From the NCBI GenBank assembly GCA_029718625.1, contig CM056389.1, forward strand, positions 16,211,296-16,275,295: 64,000 bases of DNA, written 5' to 3'. Shown here one piece after another: positions 1 to 36,300 of the stretch. The number at the start of each line of letters is the position of its first letter. Position 1 is the stretch's first letter. Below the pieces are notes generated by a model. The model saw only the letters and a program-made list of their open reading frames with translations, was not told the DNA's origin and did no database searches. Made by a program: the position numbers and the translations under genes. This stretch comes from Synaphobranchus kaupii. Its lineage: Eukaryota > Chordata > Actinopteri > Anguilliformes > Synaphobranchidae.

Positions 1-3000
1 TCAATTGTTTAGACACATTTTCTGAAACTATAACTAATTTCTCAAAACAAAAAACCAACACGGGCAACTCTTTCTGCAAAACTTCAAATATCTCTGTCAA
101 ACTCACGATATTCAAAATCATGTACTCGCACCCCAAAATGACATTTTTCCCCCAAATAATAAACACTCATCAACAAATTAATATAAATTATAAATGCCAT
201 TTACACACTGGTGTAAAAAATGAAAGACACAATTACCATTATATTAGTTAGGCATCAGTATTGTTTGAGTGTACTGGTCAACTCAAATATACAAAAACAA
301 GACTAGGCAAGCCTAGCTCAGCCAGTGGGGAACATTTGACAAGGCATGGCGGATATTGTTCTCGAGCATGCAGGTTGGCCTGCATACCGGGGCGACGGAG
401 TGCATCTGATTCTCAAAGGTGTGTATGTCAGCGTGAGTGAGTGAGTGAGGAGGGGAAGCGGACATCATTTAATTGGAGTGATGAGCACTATTAGAGCCAC
501 ACCACTCCACAAGCTCCAATTTGCTCCGGTTTATATATTGTGATAAAAATGGACATCGCATTTTTTTGTTTAGATACCACATTAGTTTAGTTCATAAAAT
601 ATAATGCCTTATAAAGTGTAAACATGACTCCAATGCGGTGCCTCCAAGTTGTTTATTGTTGTACTATAATACAAATTATGTTACTATAGTTGTTATCATC
701 AGAGTAGTCATCTAGTTTCTTTTGTAGCCTCCTGTATAGGGTGACCATATATTCGATCCTTTTAAAAAAGAGGACAAGGACAGGTGGGATGCCATTTTGA
801 GTATTATACCTGTAAATAGTTATAAATAGGATAGTCTCAGCTTTCTGCCGATGACAATATTATTATTTTTCTACTCCAAATATTAAGCGAGATATACTCA
901 TTTAAATATCGACTGTCACTGATTTCTTCAAATAAATTAGAAGTAGCGATCCGCCAAGTTCATTAAAGGCCACAGAATATCAGCATTAACAGTTAGCCCA
1001 CACGTTATCTTGGAATTTGTGCAAAATTTAGGCATGTCGTTGTTTGTACCTTCGTGCAGAAAACCCTAACCATTCGACGAAAAGGAGGCTAAATGCTTTG
1101 AATTGCTGTTTACTTATTTGTCACTTGACAGATGGCGCATTTGCCGGTGTTTTTCGACTCTCCTGCATATCTCAACCCCCCTTCATATAAACGCGCTCAT
1201 CAAGCTACGGCTATGCGATAGGCAATGCTATGAACGCCCCGTGCTTCTCTTTTCCTAATTGACTAATTGTTCTATTGATTGAGGTGGACCAAAAAATAAG
1301 TGCAAAAAGTCACAATGTTGAACACTATCTTTTCCATTGTAAAGAAGCAGGCAGAGGGTGTGATATTCAGGTGTCACGAAGCGGCAGCATATTTCGAGAC
1401 GTGATTAAGACACTGCAGAGAACATTTGTTTTCAGTATCAGACCTTGCACTTCGCTTCGTGTCACTTGAAAGATATCCCACCCTCTGCCTGCCAATGAAA
1501 AAGATAGGCTAGCGTTCAACATCGTTACTCTTTGCAATTATTTTATGGTTGACCGCAATCAATAAAACAATATACAGTTCATGGTTCATAGCTATGCTTG
1601 TACCACAATCCACAGTATTATCGTTTTAATTTTTCCTGGAGAAATTAAGCAGAAGAAAAGTGCAGGGCGTTCATAGCATAGCCTATCGCATAGCTTGACA
1701 AGTGCGTTTATATGAAGAGGGGTTGAAATATGCAGGGGAGTTTTTCATTTTCATTCAGTTTTTCATTCATGATTTTCGGGTGCTACAACTTATCCTAGTA
1801 AAAGGGGACGTGCTGCGTCCGGGCAAAAAAAACAGTGAGATGGTTTTTGTTATTTTTTATTTTTCCAAATTACTAAAATGTTGGGAGTAGACAGTATAAA
1901 ATAAGAAAAAACAGGAGAAAATGAAAAAAAGAAAAAAACTACTGTACTGGGAGTAAACAAAAAATGTAAAAGTAAAACCAAAAATAAATGATTCTGGTCT
2001 TGATCAGGCCACATATTCTCATGTACATCACACATTATATTTTCTCTGGCCAAGCAGCGGGAGAAGTGTCTTTTGGAATGACACAGCCACCCTTGGCATG
2101 ACTCAGAAATGAGAAAGTAATGGTTTAATTGAACCAACTTCGAAACAGTGCATCACAGTGGAAACTCACATTGTCCCATAAGACAACACGTGTGAGCTGC
2201 TCTGGTCTATCTTGTGTGTGTGTAAGTGTGTGCATGTGTGAGTGTGTATATGTGTGTGTTTCTGTGTATGTGCATGTGTGTGTGAGCGTGAGTGTATGTG
2301 GAGCTCATTTCTGCAGCACTGCGAAAGGCATATTTCCCCTGTGTTTCAGGTCCTCTTTAAGGCTAGTAAGATGCTCAGCTACTCTGAGCTGCAGAGGGGA
2401 CAGGCTCTCGCGTATTTGCTCCATGTAGGGGTGGCTTCGGTACGCACATGAGGGATACTGCCAGCTTAGCTTGTGCACACTATGCTGTCCGCACTGTGGT
2501 CCCCTTGTAGTAGTATACATTAGGTACTCTGCAGTACAGGAATCACTGATTATTGATATGTTACAGTAAATAACAATAGAGCAGATCTACCTATTCTCAT
2601 TTCTAAATGTTCATCAGCCATTGTTCTCCACATACAGGAGAGCTCATATTTTGCCCTTTTATTTGTGCTAAAGCTCTGATTGGTAGTGTACATTGGTAGT
2701 GTAGACTGAGAAGAGTGGGTGTGTTAATTGATTATTGTTTATGAGAGTTTATAGTTTTTAATGGCAGTGTTTTTCATGTGAAAACAAGAGAGATACTTTT
2801 TGAAAATAGTGCCTAAAGAAGAGAATTGTGTGAAGTGTATTCAAAAAGTGTTAAAGTGTTAAAGTCTTTCTTTTGGCACATTAACTTAATGTTTTATTAA
2901 TTGGGTTCATAACACCAATTTTAGTGTGTAAACAATTGAGAAAAACTAAGAATAAATCGTTTTTAACCAAAAGGAAACTTAATCAAACAGAAAATAAACT

Positions 3001-3173
3001 GCAGTTTTTTGTTCATCTGCTGTGTCCTATTTAAACTGCTGCGTTTTTACATGCGCCGTGTGCCACTTGACAGACACATATTTTTACCTGTTGATTGGCA
3101 CTTATGGAACCAGTTCTGGCGGGTTAAAAGGATTTCACATGTGACCCCTGACCTTTAACCTGTAGCACCTGAC
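1..3173 (-). other. dnah10 intron after exon 25, running off the window
   Basis: No dynein exon was found here. Contents: a large foldback element at 1151-1746 and a short TG-rich repeat at 2214-2296. The rest is AT-rich with nothing recognisable. A 71-residue minus-strand open frame at 2305-2520 has no family resemblance. Confidence 0.5.
1151..1746. mobile_element. Large foldback / inverted-repeat element
   Basis: Two arms of about 250 bp are imperfect reverse complements. The left arm runs from CTCCTGCATATCTCAACC through CTATGAACGCCC to GGCAGAGGGTG and CACGAAGCG. The right arm has the same landmarks inverted. There is only a short loop and no coding capacity, as in a MITE or foldback transposon. 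Family not assigned. Confidence 0.7.
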
Positions 3174-26895
<23,722 letters not shown>

Positions 26896-26899
26896 TTTT

Positions 26900-28020
26900 C
26901 AAGTATAAGTAAAGTTACATTTAAGTTAGACACTGGGGGACATCTTATCCTCGCAAACCTCTCTGAGCTTGTGTACGCCTGCGGCTGCAGAGACGCTTGT
27001 GGTTGTCCTGGCAACCATCGCACTTCCGGTGTTTCGGCTAGATTTACTGGTTTCAGTGGGTTGCCTACGGGCCGGCCCACAGAACTATATACGAACACGG
27101 TTCTGTGCTACGGCCAAAGAGTGTTCTGTGCCTACAGCGCTACTGTTGCACACTTTTTGCCTTCGTTGGGAGCACGAGGGGAAACTTATTCACATGAGGC
27201 AGGCTAGGACAAGGGTAACAACTGAGGTCGCTGAGATATCTGGATGTGTGCATATAGTTTATCCAATTTTTTTGGTGTCAGGCATCGACCTTTTGCCATT
27301 TACCTGCTCTGGGCCACCCCCAATCCTGTGCCAATGTATTGGTTATGGTGGCATCACTGCCAACTCCCTAATTTGAGATTGTTGACTAATTTTGACTTGT
27401 GGCCCCTTCCCTTACTGAAATGGAATTAACTGAACTAGGCTATATTGTAAATCCGTGTGAACGTTTATGAAAATGTGCTAAATGCATTTGGCAGCAGTCT
27501 TTTTTCATTATCTGACAGTGGAAATAACTTGTATTTTTGCCTATATATTTTGAATTGTAGCTGCCTTGATTATATATTTTGATATCTTGTATAATCCACC
27601 TCTGTAATGATTCACCACCCATTTCCAGGAGACCCACTGCCCCCTCCTGGACAAAATGTAGGAAGACACCTTATAAGAGTAATCAGACTCGAAGGGTAGG
27701 CGAGTTGATAAATCAGCAACATCTGGATTTTGTGCTGAATTACAATGTAACCTGCTGGTTAAAAAAAAGCTTCAGTCCAAGACTATATTATTCTTACATG
27801 CGTGGAAAATAAGTAGCCTAAACTCAAATGAATACGATGAACAAATCTGTGCAAATAAATGCACATCCAAATTTGTTTTATTAACATGTATCAGTGAACA
27901 AAATTATATTTTATTACAACTTTTAGGTAAATGTAAAGGAATGGTAAATTGAAGCAAGGGAAGGGAAAGCATAAATTTCAGATCCGACCGCAGCCCTGAC
28001 CCACTCGCTCCAACAGATGA
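26900..28020. other. dnah10 upstream / intergenic region, left part
   Basis: Holds the X-box and presumably the dnah10 promoter and 5' UTR. From about 27,150 to 28,020 no gene, RNA or clear repeat was recognised. Confidence 0.5.
27002..27015. promoter_or_regulatory. X-box (RFX-type palindrome) upstream of dnah10
   Basis: The 14 bases GTTGTCCTGGCAAC form an imperfect palindrome of two GTTG-type half-sites with a 2-bp centre, the arrangement bound by RFX factors. It lies about 107 bp upstream of the dnah10 ATG. RFX sites near the start are typical of motile-cilium genes. One palindrome can occur by chance, but position and gene identity agree. Confidence 0.72.
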
Positions 28021-29705
28021 TATAGTGGGGGTGGACAAAATATCAGAAACACTCCTGAAAAATGGCTTTAACTTAGAAGCATCTAAACCACAATTACAAA
28101 AGCATCTACACAGGTGATTCCAATTAATTTGAATGCTAATTAGCAGCAGCACTGGCAAGGTAAGTCTCCAAAGCAAGATGAGGATACTAGCAGTGTTCCA
28201 AAGGGGCCAAATAGCTGGTGCCTGAATTGCAGGCATGGCGGTCACAAAAACAGCAAAATTATTTAAGGTGGCAAGGGGAACAGATGTGCACTTGGTAGGA
28301 TAGTTGCTAATAATAACCACAGAATGACAGCTCTAAAAATCACCACAGAATTGAATCAATCCATATCTGAACCAGTCTCAACAAAAACAGTACATCGTGA
28401 GCTTCACAAAGCTGGAATTTATGGCAGGGCCACCATTCGGAAACCATCTGTATACAAGGCTTATGCACAAAAACGCATAACATGGTGTAAGGAACACAAA
28501 ACCTAGACACCTGAGCAATGGAGAAAAGTGATATGGTCTCATGAGTCACCTTTTACTCTTTTTAATACACCTGGACGGGTTTATGTTTGGAGAAAGCCTA
28601 AGGAGGCATTCAATCCACAATGTCTGTTGCCAACTGTTAAGTATGGTGGTGGTTCTACACTGCCTGGCCAAAAAAAAAGTCGCTGTTGCACCCGTCATGC
28701 ATAGTGCCCACTGTACAAGCCTCTGGAGGCAATGTTATGATCTGGGGTTGCTTCAATTGGTCAGGTCTAGGCTCAGCAATGTTATGCAGCAATAAAATGA
28801 AGTCAGCTGAGTACCTGAATATACTGAATGACCAGGTTATCCCATCAATGGGCATATTCCAGGACGACAATGCCAAGATTCATCGGGCTAAAATTGTGAA
28901 AGAGTGGTTCAGGGAGCATGAGGAATCATTTTCACACATGAATTGGCCACCAGAGTCCTGACCTTAACCCCAATGAAAGTCTTTGGGATGTGCTGGAGAA
29001 GACTTTACGGAGTGGTTCGACTCTCCCGTCGTCAATACAAGATCTCGGCCAAAAATGAATGCAACTCTGGATGGAAATAAATGTTGTGACGTTGCATAAA
29101 ACAATGCCACGTTGCCGAAACAATGCCACGACGTAATCAAAGCTAAAAGCGGTCCAACGAAATATTAGAGTGTGCGACTTTTTTTTTTGGCCAGGCAGTG
29201 TATAATGGTATGGGCAGCCATTTCATGGGACTCATTGGGTCCAATGATTGCTCTGCATGGGCGTGTAGAGGGCAAACAATATGAAACCATTTTGCAAGAA
29301 CAGGTGCACCCTATGGTGCAAACACTGTTCCCTCATGATGTCCCTATATTCCAACATGATAACGCCCCCATACACACTGCTAAAAACATTAAAGAATGGT
29401 TCCAAGAACACAAGGATGACGTAAAATGCCTTCCATGGCCTGCACAATCACCAGATCTAAACATTATTGAACCTTTATGGGAAGGTCTGGAGTGCAGAGT
29501 GCAAACTAGATTTCCACCTCCTTCATCTCTCATAGAACTGGAGACTGTCCTTCTTGAACAATGGGCCAATATTCCACTACACACAGTTCAGAAATTGTAT
29601 GACAGCATTCCTAGAAAGATGCTTTGAAGGCAAAGGGTGGGCCTACTCGTTATTAGTTACTAGATATTCAGTTTTTGTAGGTGTTTCTGATATTTTGTCC
29701 TGTAG
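28021..29705 (+). mobile_element. Tc1-like transposon (outer), dead, split by a second Tc1-like element
   Basis: Ends GGACAAAATATCAGAAACAC (left) and GTGTTTCTGATATTTTGTCC (right) are perfect inverted repeats. Transposase is read in two parts: MTALKITTELNQSISEPVST and WRKVIWSHESPFTLF before the insertion, then MVWAAISWDSLGPMIALHGR, VPIFQHDNAPIHTAKNIKEW and PWPAQSPDLNIIEPLWEGL to KML and stop at 29627. The first catalytic aspartate of the usual WSDES is His here, there is an in-frame TAG after KEHKT, and the N-terminus is decayed. The element cannot code for an active enzyme. Confidence 0.88.
28658..29200 (+). mobile_element. Second Tc1-like element nested in the first (543 bp)
   Basis: Ends CACTGCCTGGCCAAAAAAAA and TTTTTTTTGGCCAGGCAGTG are inverted repeats flanked by TA duplications (28656-28657 and 29201-29202). 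Removing it joins the outer transposase frame exactly (GGS, then IMVWAA). It carries the C-terminal half of another transposase ([40 protein letters not shown]) with a frameshift near PPES, so it is an internally deleted, non-autonomous copy. Confidence 0.9.
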
Positions 29706-29925
29706 TTCAGTGGTTCTCAAATTCGGTCCTGGGGGACCACTGTGTGTGCTGGTTTTCGTTCCAACCGCAATTGTAAACCCAGAATTTTAACAAGCTGTTA
29801 ACTTTTCTTGATTAGGTGCTTTTCATGTTTAGAGGGACTATTTACCCTCTTAAACCACATTATGTCAGAAATGTCATGAAGGATAAAAGGCCTACAGGTA
29901 GGTTACACTGCAGCCTACATTGGGC

Positions 29926-30045
29926 TTGATTTACTAAGACCTTTAGCGTGGTATTTGTTTTGGGCCCATCATTGGTTGTTTTATTAGTTTTGCGTGTGCT
30001 GAAAGGTTTTGCACATGCTAACGGTCTTAGTAAATCAGGCCCATT
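29926..30045. mobile_element. Palindromic MITE, second copy of the GATTTACTAAGACC family
   Basis: Ends GGGCTTGATTTACTAAGACC and GGTCTTAGTAAATCAGGCCC are inverted. Interior GTATTTGTTTTGGGCCCATC matches the copy at 12403-12596. It ends about 160 bp before the TRIM-like ATG. Confidence 0.72.
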
Positions 30046-30207
30046 GTGTTTTATCCGTGCTGCCTGCGCAGTAACTGTGCAACGAACGCTGATACAAATG
30101 TTACCTCAAAAACGCATCGCTGCGCAAAAAAATGTCGTCATCGTTCCCAGAATCCCCCCGTTTTAACAGCTTTCTTCTCCTTGCAGCCAGAGTGTGTGTT
30201 CGTAAAC

Positions 30208-30396
30208 ATGGCGATGGCCGCAGCTGCAGGCGTGGGAGAGCTGCAGAAGGAGCTGATCTGTCCAATTTGCTTGGATTTTTTCGACGATCCAGTTATTTTG
30301 AAATGCGGTCACAACTTCTGTCGAGGTTGTATTTTAATGCACTGGGAGGAAGACGGAGACGATGATGTGGGATATCGCTGTCCGGAGTGCAGACAG
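30208..30396 (+). CDS. TRIM-like exon 1 (RING)
   Basis: Residues 1-63, start MAMAAAAGVGELQKELICPI. All eight RING zinc ligands are present (C18, C21, C33, H35, C38, C41, C58, C61). Donor CAG/GTTTGT, phase 0. Confidence 0.88.
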
Positions 30397-33300
30397 GTTT
30401 GTAGCTCTAGGTAGCGAGCGTTAGCCCTGTCTGGATCCACAGCGAGCTAACGTTAGCTAGCTTGCTACCAAACTGCATTGGACTTGGAGAAACTTATTCA
30501 TCAAACAGTGCTTCTAAATTACCTCTAGCTTGCAGACAGTTATTTTAAAAAGTTAATTTATTTCTATTATTATCCGTGTTTTCATTTGTTACAGTTAGAT
30601 GGTGTTTATAACGTTGTCATACTCCCACTCGCAGGTATTTGGCAAAATAAGCTTCACGACGAATTACCTGGTAAAGAACTTGGTGGACAAATTGGATGGA
30701 CTGGAGTTTTTGAGGTCAGGTAACGGTAAACCCCCCGCCCCAGCCAAGCCCAGCAAATTGGACGGGAAGTGTGACAAACACGGCGAAGAACTCAAACTCT
30801 ACTGCCACACAGACAGCAAACCCATCTGCGTCGTGTGTCGGGAATCGAGATCCCACAGGTAACGTTATGCCGGGGTTCAATGCATTGTCCTCCATTTGTT
30901 GCTTTGCATTAATCACGTTACTTTGGTGCCCCTCTTCTCCTCTCCCCCCCCCCCCCCCTTCTCTCTCTCTCTCCCCCCCCCCCCCTTCTCTCTCTCTTTC
31001 TCTCCTTTTGTCTCTTTCCCCCTTCTGTTAGCTTTTTTGTGGACGTTAAGCTACCGAGACCATTGTAGCACTTGGACAATACAGCAATGTTTTATAACGC
31101 AGGATAGCGCGTCATAACGGCGATGGAATGCAAAGCTAGCTAGGCATGTTGTAGGAAAACAATTCGACTTTGGAAATAATTCGACTTTGACTCAGACCTT
31201 TCGTATTATATTAGCCAGTGACTATCCGGACAGTTTATTGTGCAGCACAGAGGCGAGGACAAACACCCAAGCTGACTGTACAGTCCTGGCACTGATAAGG
31301 TGTTAAACAGCGTCATCTGTTCTTGCCATTATAAAACAAAAGCTAACGTTAAACAAGATATGCGAGAACAGAAGACTAAATAGATTCTTGGAAACCTTGA
31401 GGCTCTGGCTGGCATTCTCAGAAACCAGCATACTATGCCATCTCGGCTAAAAGTAAATGCATAGTGCCTTTATGGGATTGTATGTCTGTAAACTGGAATA
31501 AGTAACGTGTGTACAACAGATGCTCTGTGTGTGAGATGTGCTGCGTGAGAGACAGACTGTGTGTAGGCAGGTGACGTATACGTGTGTAACGTACATGTTT
31601 AAATGCATTTGTGACAATACAAGGGTCTGAATTTAAAGGTAAATGAAGGGGAGAAGATAGGCAGACCACTGAAGTGCGTGTGTGGGATGGAGATTCAGTC
31701 TGCCACTTCACTTGGTATACTTGATTGGTGCCGCAATGTAGCCAAACAATCCACAATCTACAACAGATTTGTTGCATTAATTATGTCACTGGCTAATTTA
31801 TTATTTGACCATTTTTATACCCTTGTTCAGCGATAAGTAATTTTTTTTTTAATGCAAGTGAACTAGTTTCTAATCAGTGATGCTCCATTTTTGTTAGTGA
31901 TTGCAAATACATGCTGAATTTAGCAAGCCTCTAAGTCAGTGCTATCTGACCTCTGACCTGATCCTTAATTTAATTTTAAACTTAGCTTGGTAGTTTGCGA
32001 ACACTGTTACAACTCGTCTCAAATCTAGTTCATAATATGCGGGCTATGTTTTCAGGCACCACGATGTAGCACCCTTGCCAGAGGTCGTGGAAGACTTGAA
32101 GGTGAGCTCAGATCTGCTTATTTTCTTCCCGTTTGCTGTCATACTTTATCTTCTGCCTTGTGTTCTGTATATCTACACAGCACATGTATGCTATACACTA
32201 AGTTTTGCCCCATTCATGTTTTTAATAATATCATTGCACTTTAAACGAATGTTTTAAGGAGTATTCATCACATAAACACAAAACCTGGTGACTAAAAGAC
32301 TGGAACGGGTTAGAAAATGTGCTGTTATGTAAATGCCTCGGGGGCCAGTATTTTGAGGCATAAATGAATTGCAAACAGGACATACTGAAGGAAACAAGAT
32401 ATCGGATCCAATACACGTGCCAATTAGTAAGTGAAGGCAAATTATGTGTACGCAACTAAAGCGTTTGCCTTTTTTTGGGGTCTCTGTTTCTATGGATATG
32501 ACTAGAAAATGAGCAGTGCTGTCCAGTGAAATGGAGGCTTACAAAATTCCAGGCCACAATGAAATCGCAAAAATGTAGTGCCTTTGAATGCCAAGGTTGC
32601 TGTGCTTTTGAATTTGTAGAGTCAGCCGCAATCAATGTTTTTAGCAGCATTTGGCTGGTGCTGATTTCACACCCTGTTTAGGGTGATTACAAGCCAGAGA
32701 TTCAGAGTCTTAATGTTTTTTTTGAGCTATTGGGGGGTGGGGGGTCTGGTATGTTACATAGCCTTACTTGTATAGCCTTACTTGTAGTGCTCATAATCTT
32801 ACAGTACTATAATGATGGAGTTCCAGGGGATGTGCTTTGATAATAAGCTGATTCTCGGCCAATTGCTGCTTGTGTGTGAAATCATGACCTTGTTTAGGCG
32901 GGAGTGCATTCGGAGGGGGTGATCTTGTTTGGGTGGGAGTGCAGTCGGAGGGGGTGATCTTGTTTGGGTGGGAGTGCAGTCGGAGGGGGATGGTTCAAGC
33001 CAACTTGTGCACTGGCGCTATAACATAACGGTGGCTTACAACTATCTAGAAACCGTGTCACAAATGACCCTCCCCTGAGTTGGAGCATCTCGGTGCGGGG
33101 CTACACAGACGGTGATGCTTGCCGTAATGTTGACGAACAGAATGGAGGCGACCAGGTTGTAAATTCCTTTTTTTTGTGCATATATGTGATTTTTAAAGTG
33201 CGCTCGTGGTCTCCCCTCAGGGAGAGCTCCGGTTGAGGCTCATTAAGCTCACCTGGCAGAAGTCGGTGTGCGAGAGGGTGAAGGCAACGGACGAGGCAGC

Positions 33301-36300
33301 CAAGACCGACGCCAAGGTGAGGCCCGACTGATTTCACCCATCAGCCTACCCCTTAAATCTCTTTTGTCCTGAAGCGTGTGGCCGGCCGCTCTGGCTTTTT
33401 AATGGAGCGCCCGTTAGCTTAGCTGCACCTCATTCTTCTTGATGGATTTTCTCTTTATTTTTTTTACATCGAGCCTCCACCACCCCCACTCTTAGAATAA
33501 ACTATTTTTAAGTTTATTTACTAGGGATATGCCAGAGAACATTGTCACAATGCTAAAAACAAGTATTCATTGCATTGTATTCAGAGTATTTTTGGCTGAT
33601 TTCCAACACCTGTCCCTGGTTAAACCGCTAAATTAAAGAACATTTGTGGGGGGAGGAGATGCAAAAAAATAAAAAAAAATAAAAAAGGGTGTATCAAAAG
33701 TAAAAAGGAGCCCTAGGGTGTCTATGGAAATTGGTGCCTTCAGAGGCGTCAGTCCAAGTACTTTGTGTCTGTGTGCACAGGAGACAGCGGGACACTCCCC
33801 ACCCAAACATCCCGTCTGGGTGTCTTTCATACATTGAAAAAGAATGGAAATGCACACATTCAAAATGTCCAACAGGTGTCAGACAATAAACACTTATCTC
33901 TGGAGTAGTACACAGTGTGCGGACTCCACTATCTGTTAGGATACGTTTTCTAACACCACAAAAAACGTTTATCGTGGTGTTGTTAAATACTTTTATCTCG
34001 GGAGAATAGTGTGTGGAGTCTGCGGCCTCTACACTTAGCTTAGACAGGGATGTGTCCGTTCCTAAACCTCTGCCTGCATGTACGTTCTGGCCTTCGCGTG
34101 TTGTCTGTAGTTTTCCAGAGCTGACACAACACATAGCTATTAGGCTGCTTAGGGCGGCAGTGTAGTATAGTGGTTAAGGAACTGGACTTGTAACCGAAAG
34201 GTTGCAGGTTCGATTCCCAGGTAGGACACTGCCGTTGTACCCTTGAACAAGGTACTTAACCTGAATCGCTTCAGTATACAGTGCATCCGGAAAGTATTCA
34301 CAGCGCTTCACTTTTTCCACATTTTGTTCTGTTACAGCCTTATTCCAAAATTGATTAAATTCATTTTTTCCCTCGAAATTCTACACACAACACCCCATAA
34401 TGACAATGTGAAAAAAGTTTTTACTGTAACGCATCAAAACTGAATGTCTGCACAATAAGCGTGTGACAATAATATAGTATATGGGCAGTGTCAAACCCAC
34501 CCCCATCCCTTAATCACATGATCTATATAAAATGGCCGTGTGTTTTCGTGTGATGAAACCAGCGCAGGAAACAGGATCTCAAAGCCAAGATCGAGAACGA
34601 CATAGGAGCTCTGGTTCAGTTCCTCCTGGACGAGAAGGACGACGTCATGGCCAGCTTGGACGCGGAGGAAGTGGCGACCGTCGCCATGATCGACGAGAAC
34701 CTGAAGGACGTGTCGAAAGAGATGACCGCCGTGGACAAAGCCATCACCGACATACAGAACCACCTGAGCGGGAAGACCACCTTCCAGGTGAGTCCGTCGC
34801 CATCTCCACACAAAGGTTTTTAGTGTGTCAGGCCCGTTTAGTTGAAGTCCCAAGTCTTGTGAAACGGTTTTACATAAGTGCGCAATTCTAAAGAATGGCT
34901 ATGCCTGCGTGTTTGTTGATTTTTATTTTTTTTTAAATTTTAAGATGGTGTTGCCTCAGTTTACTTGCATGATCACTGCGCTGCTCTCTGCACTGCTGAA
35001 TTTGCTAATTCTTTTCAAAAAGCATTTTTAAGCCTCAAGTGGAATGAATGTGCATCTTATCCCAATGACTAATTTCTAGAGCATTCTGGGTAATGGTGCT
35101 TGAGATACACAGCGCTCCCCCCCACTGTTCTAAAAGTTATGAAACGATTTTTGGAGGGAATAATTTCTTCTGGACATCATCCCAGTTCACGAAAAAAAGC
35201 ATGGAAAGGGTCTACGTTAAATTAAGACAGACTAAATAATCATTGTGAACGATATAAATATATGACATGTTTGAATGTGCAACAGAGTGCAGCCTTGCAA
35301 CTGCATACTCGGGTGGTAATGTTGCGCAATGGTTATGGCCTTACTACTCCAAGGTTGTGGGTTCGATTCCCAGATGGGGGCACTACCATTTTTACCCCAA
35401 GAGGTGCTTCACCTGAACTGCTTCAGCAAAATGTCCAGCTGTATAAATGGATTGTATGGAAAGAATTTTACCTGTGGAAGTCGATCTGGATAAGAGCGTC
35501 TGCTAAATGCCAAAAATGTGAATGTACTTGTGGGTTTTGCTTTAATGTTGTTATGCATGCTTGGTTTAATTTTCGAAAGCATATTATTCGGCAGCTGGTA
35601 GTTTGTTGGATAGCACTGTTAAGCTAACCAGCACTCTTACAATTACAACTAATGCTATCACACATCAGTGGTAAGAGCATTTGAAGAGATAAAGATATAA
35701 TATTTATACGTGCGAGCTCCCTGCAATGTAACTAACCGTTATCATTTAAGTGATTCCTGTCACATTGTATGTTTCACAAATCTAAAATAATTTTCTGTCA
35801 TTTCATGACTATAAAGTAGTATGCCATTTCACAGTGGTGTTTGTACATAAACATGACGGAACCTAGAGTGGGATCAGAACTTTAAATTGTATTTGGTTTT
35901 AATTTTTTCATTTGTTACTATAGCAATCTAACCCCCCGCCTTTCTCGTCCCTTACAGGCGATTAATCAGACTGTTACAAGGTAATTATGTCTGTGTGGTG
36001 TGTGTACTGACCAGAGTCATTGGGAATGTTGGACCGTTTTCCGTTTTTCTCAAACCGCACATCTTTTTCTCCGCAGTCCATTCCAGGTCTGCTCTTCCCT
36101 GCAGGCCACTAACTGTCCCCCAAATTGGGAGGAGTTCACTGGCCCCCTTCAGCTCATCATGTGGAAGAAGATGATGCACGTGCTGCACACAGGTAAGAGC
36201 GCTGCTGTCCCGTCACTGGGATCTGTCTCCCGGTGCTGACTTTCAGTCCTGTTCTTTAACTGACGTAGAGCCCGGGTAAACTGTCCAGTGAGTCCTGTTC

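Noticed and set aside
2305..2520. 71-residue minus frame as the next dnah10 exon
   Set aside because: It does not continue the RHWKEL-type sequence expected after exon 25 and has no matching splice phase.
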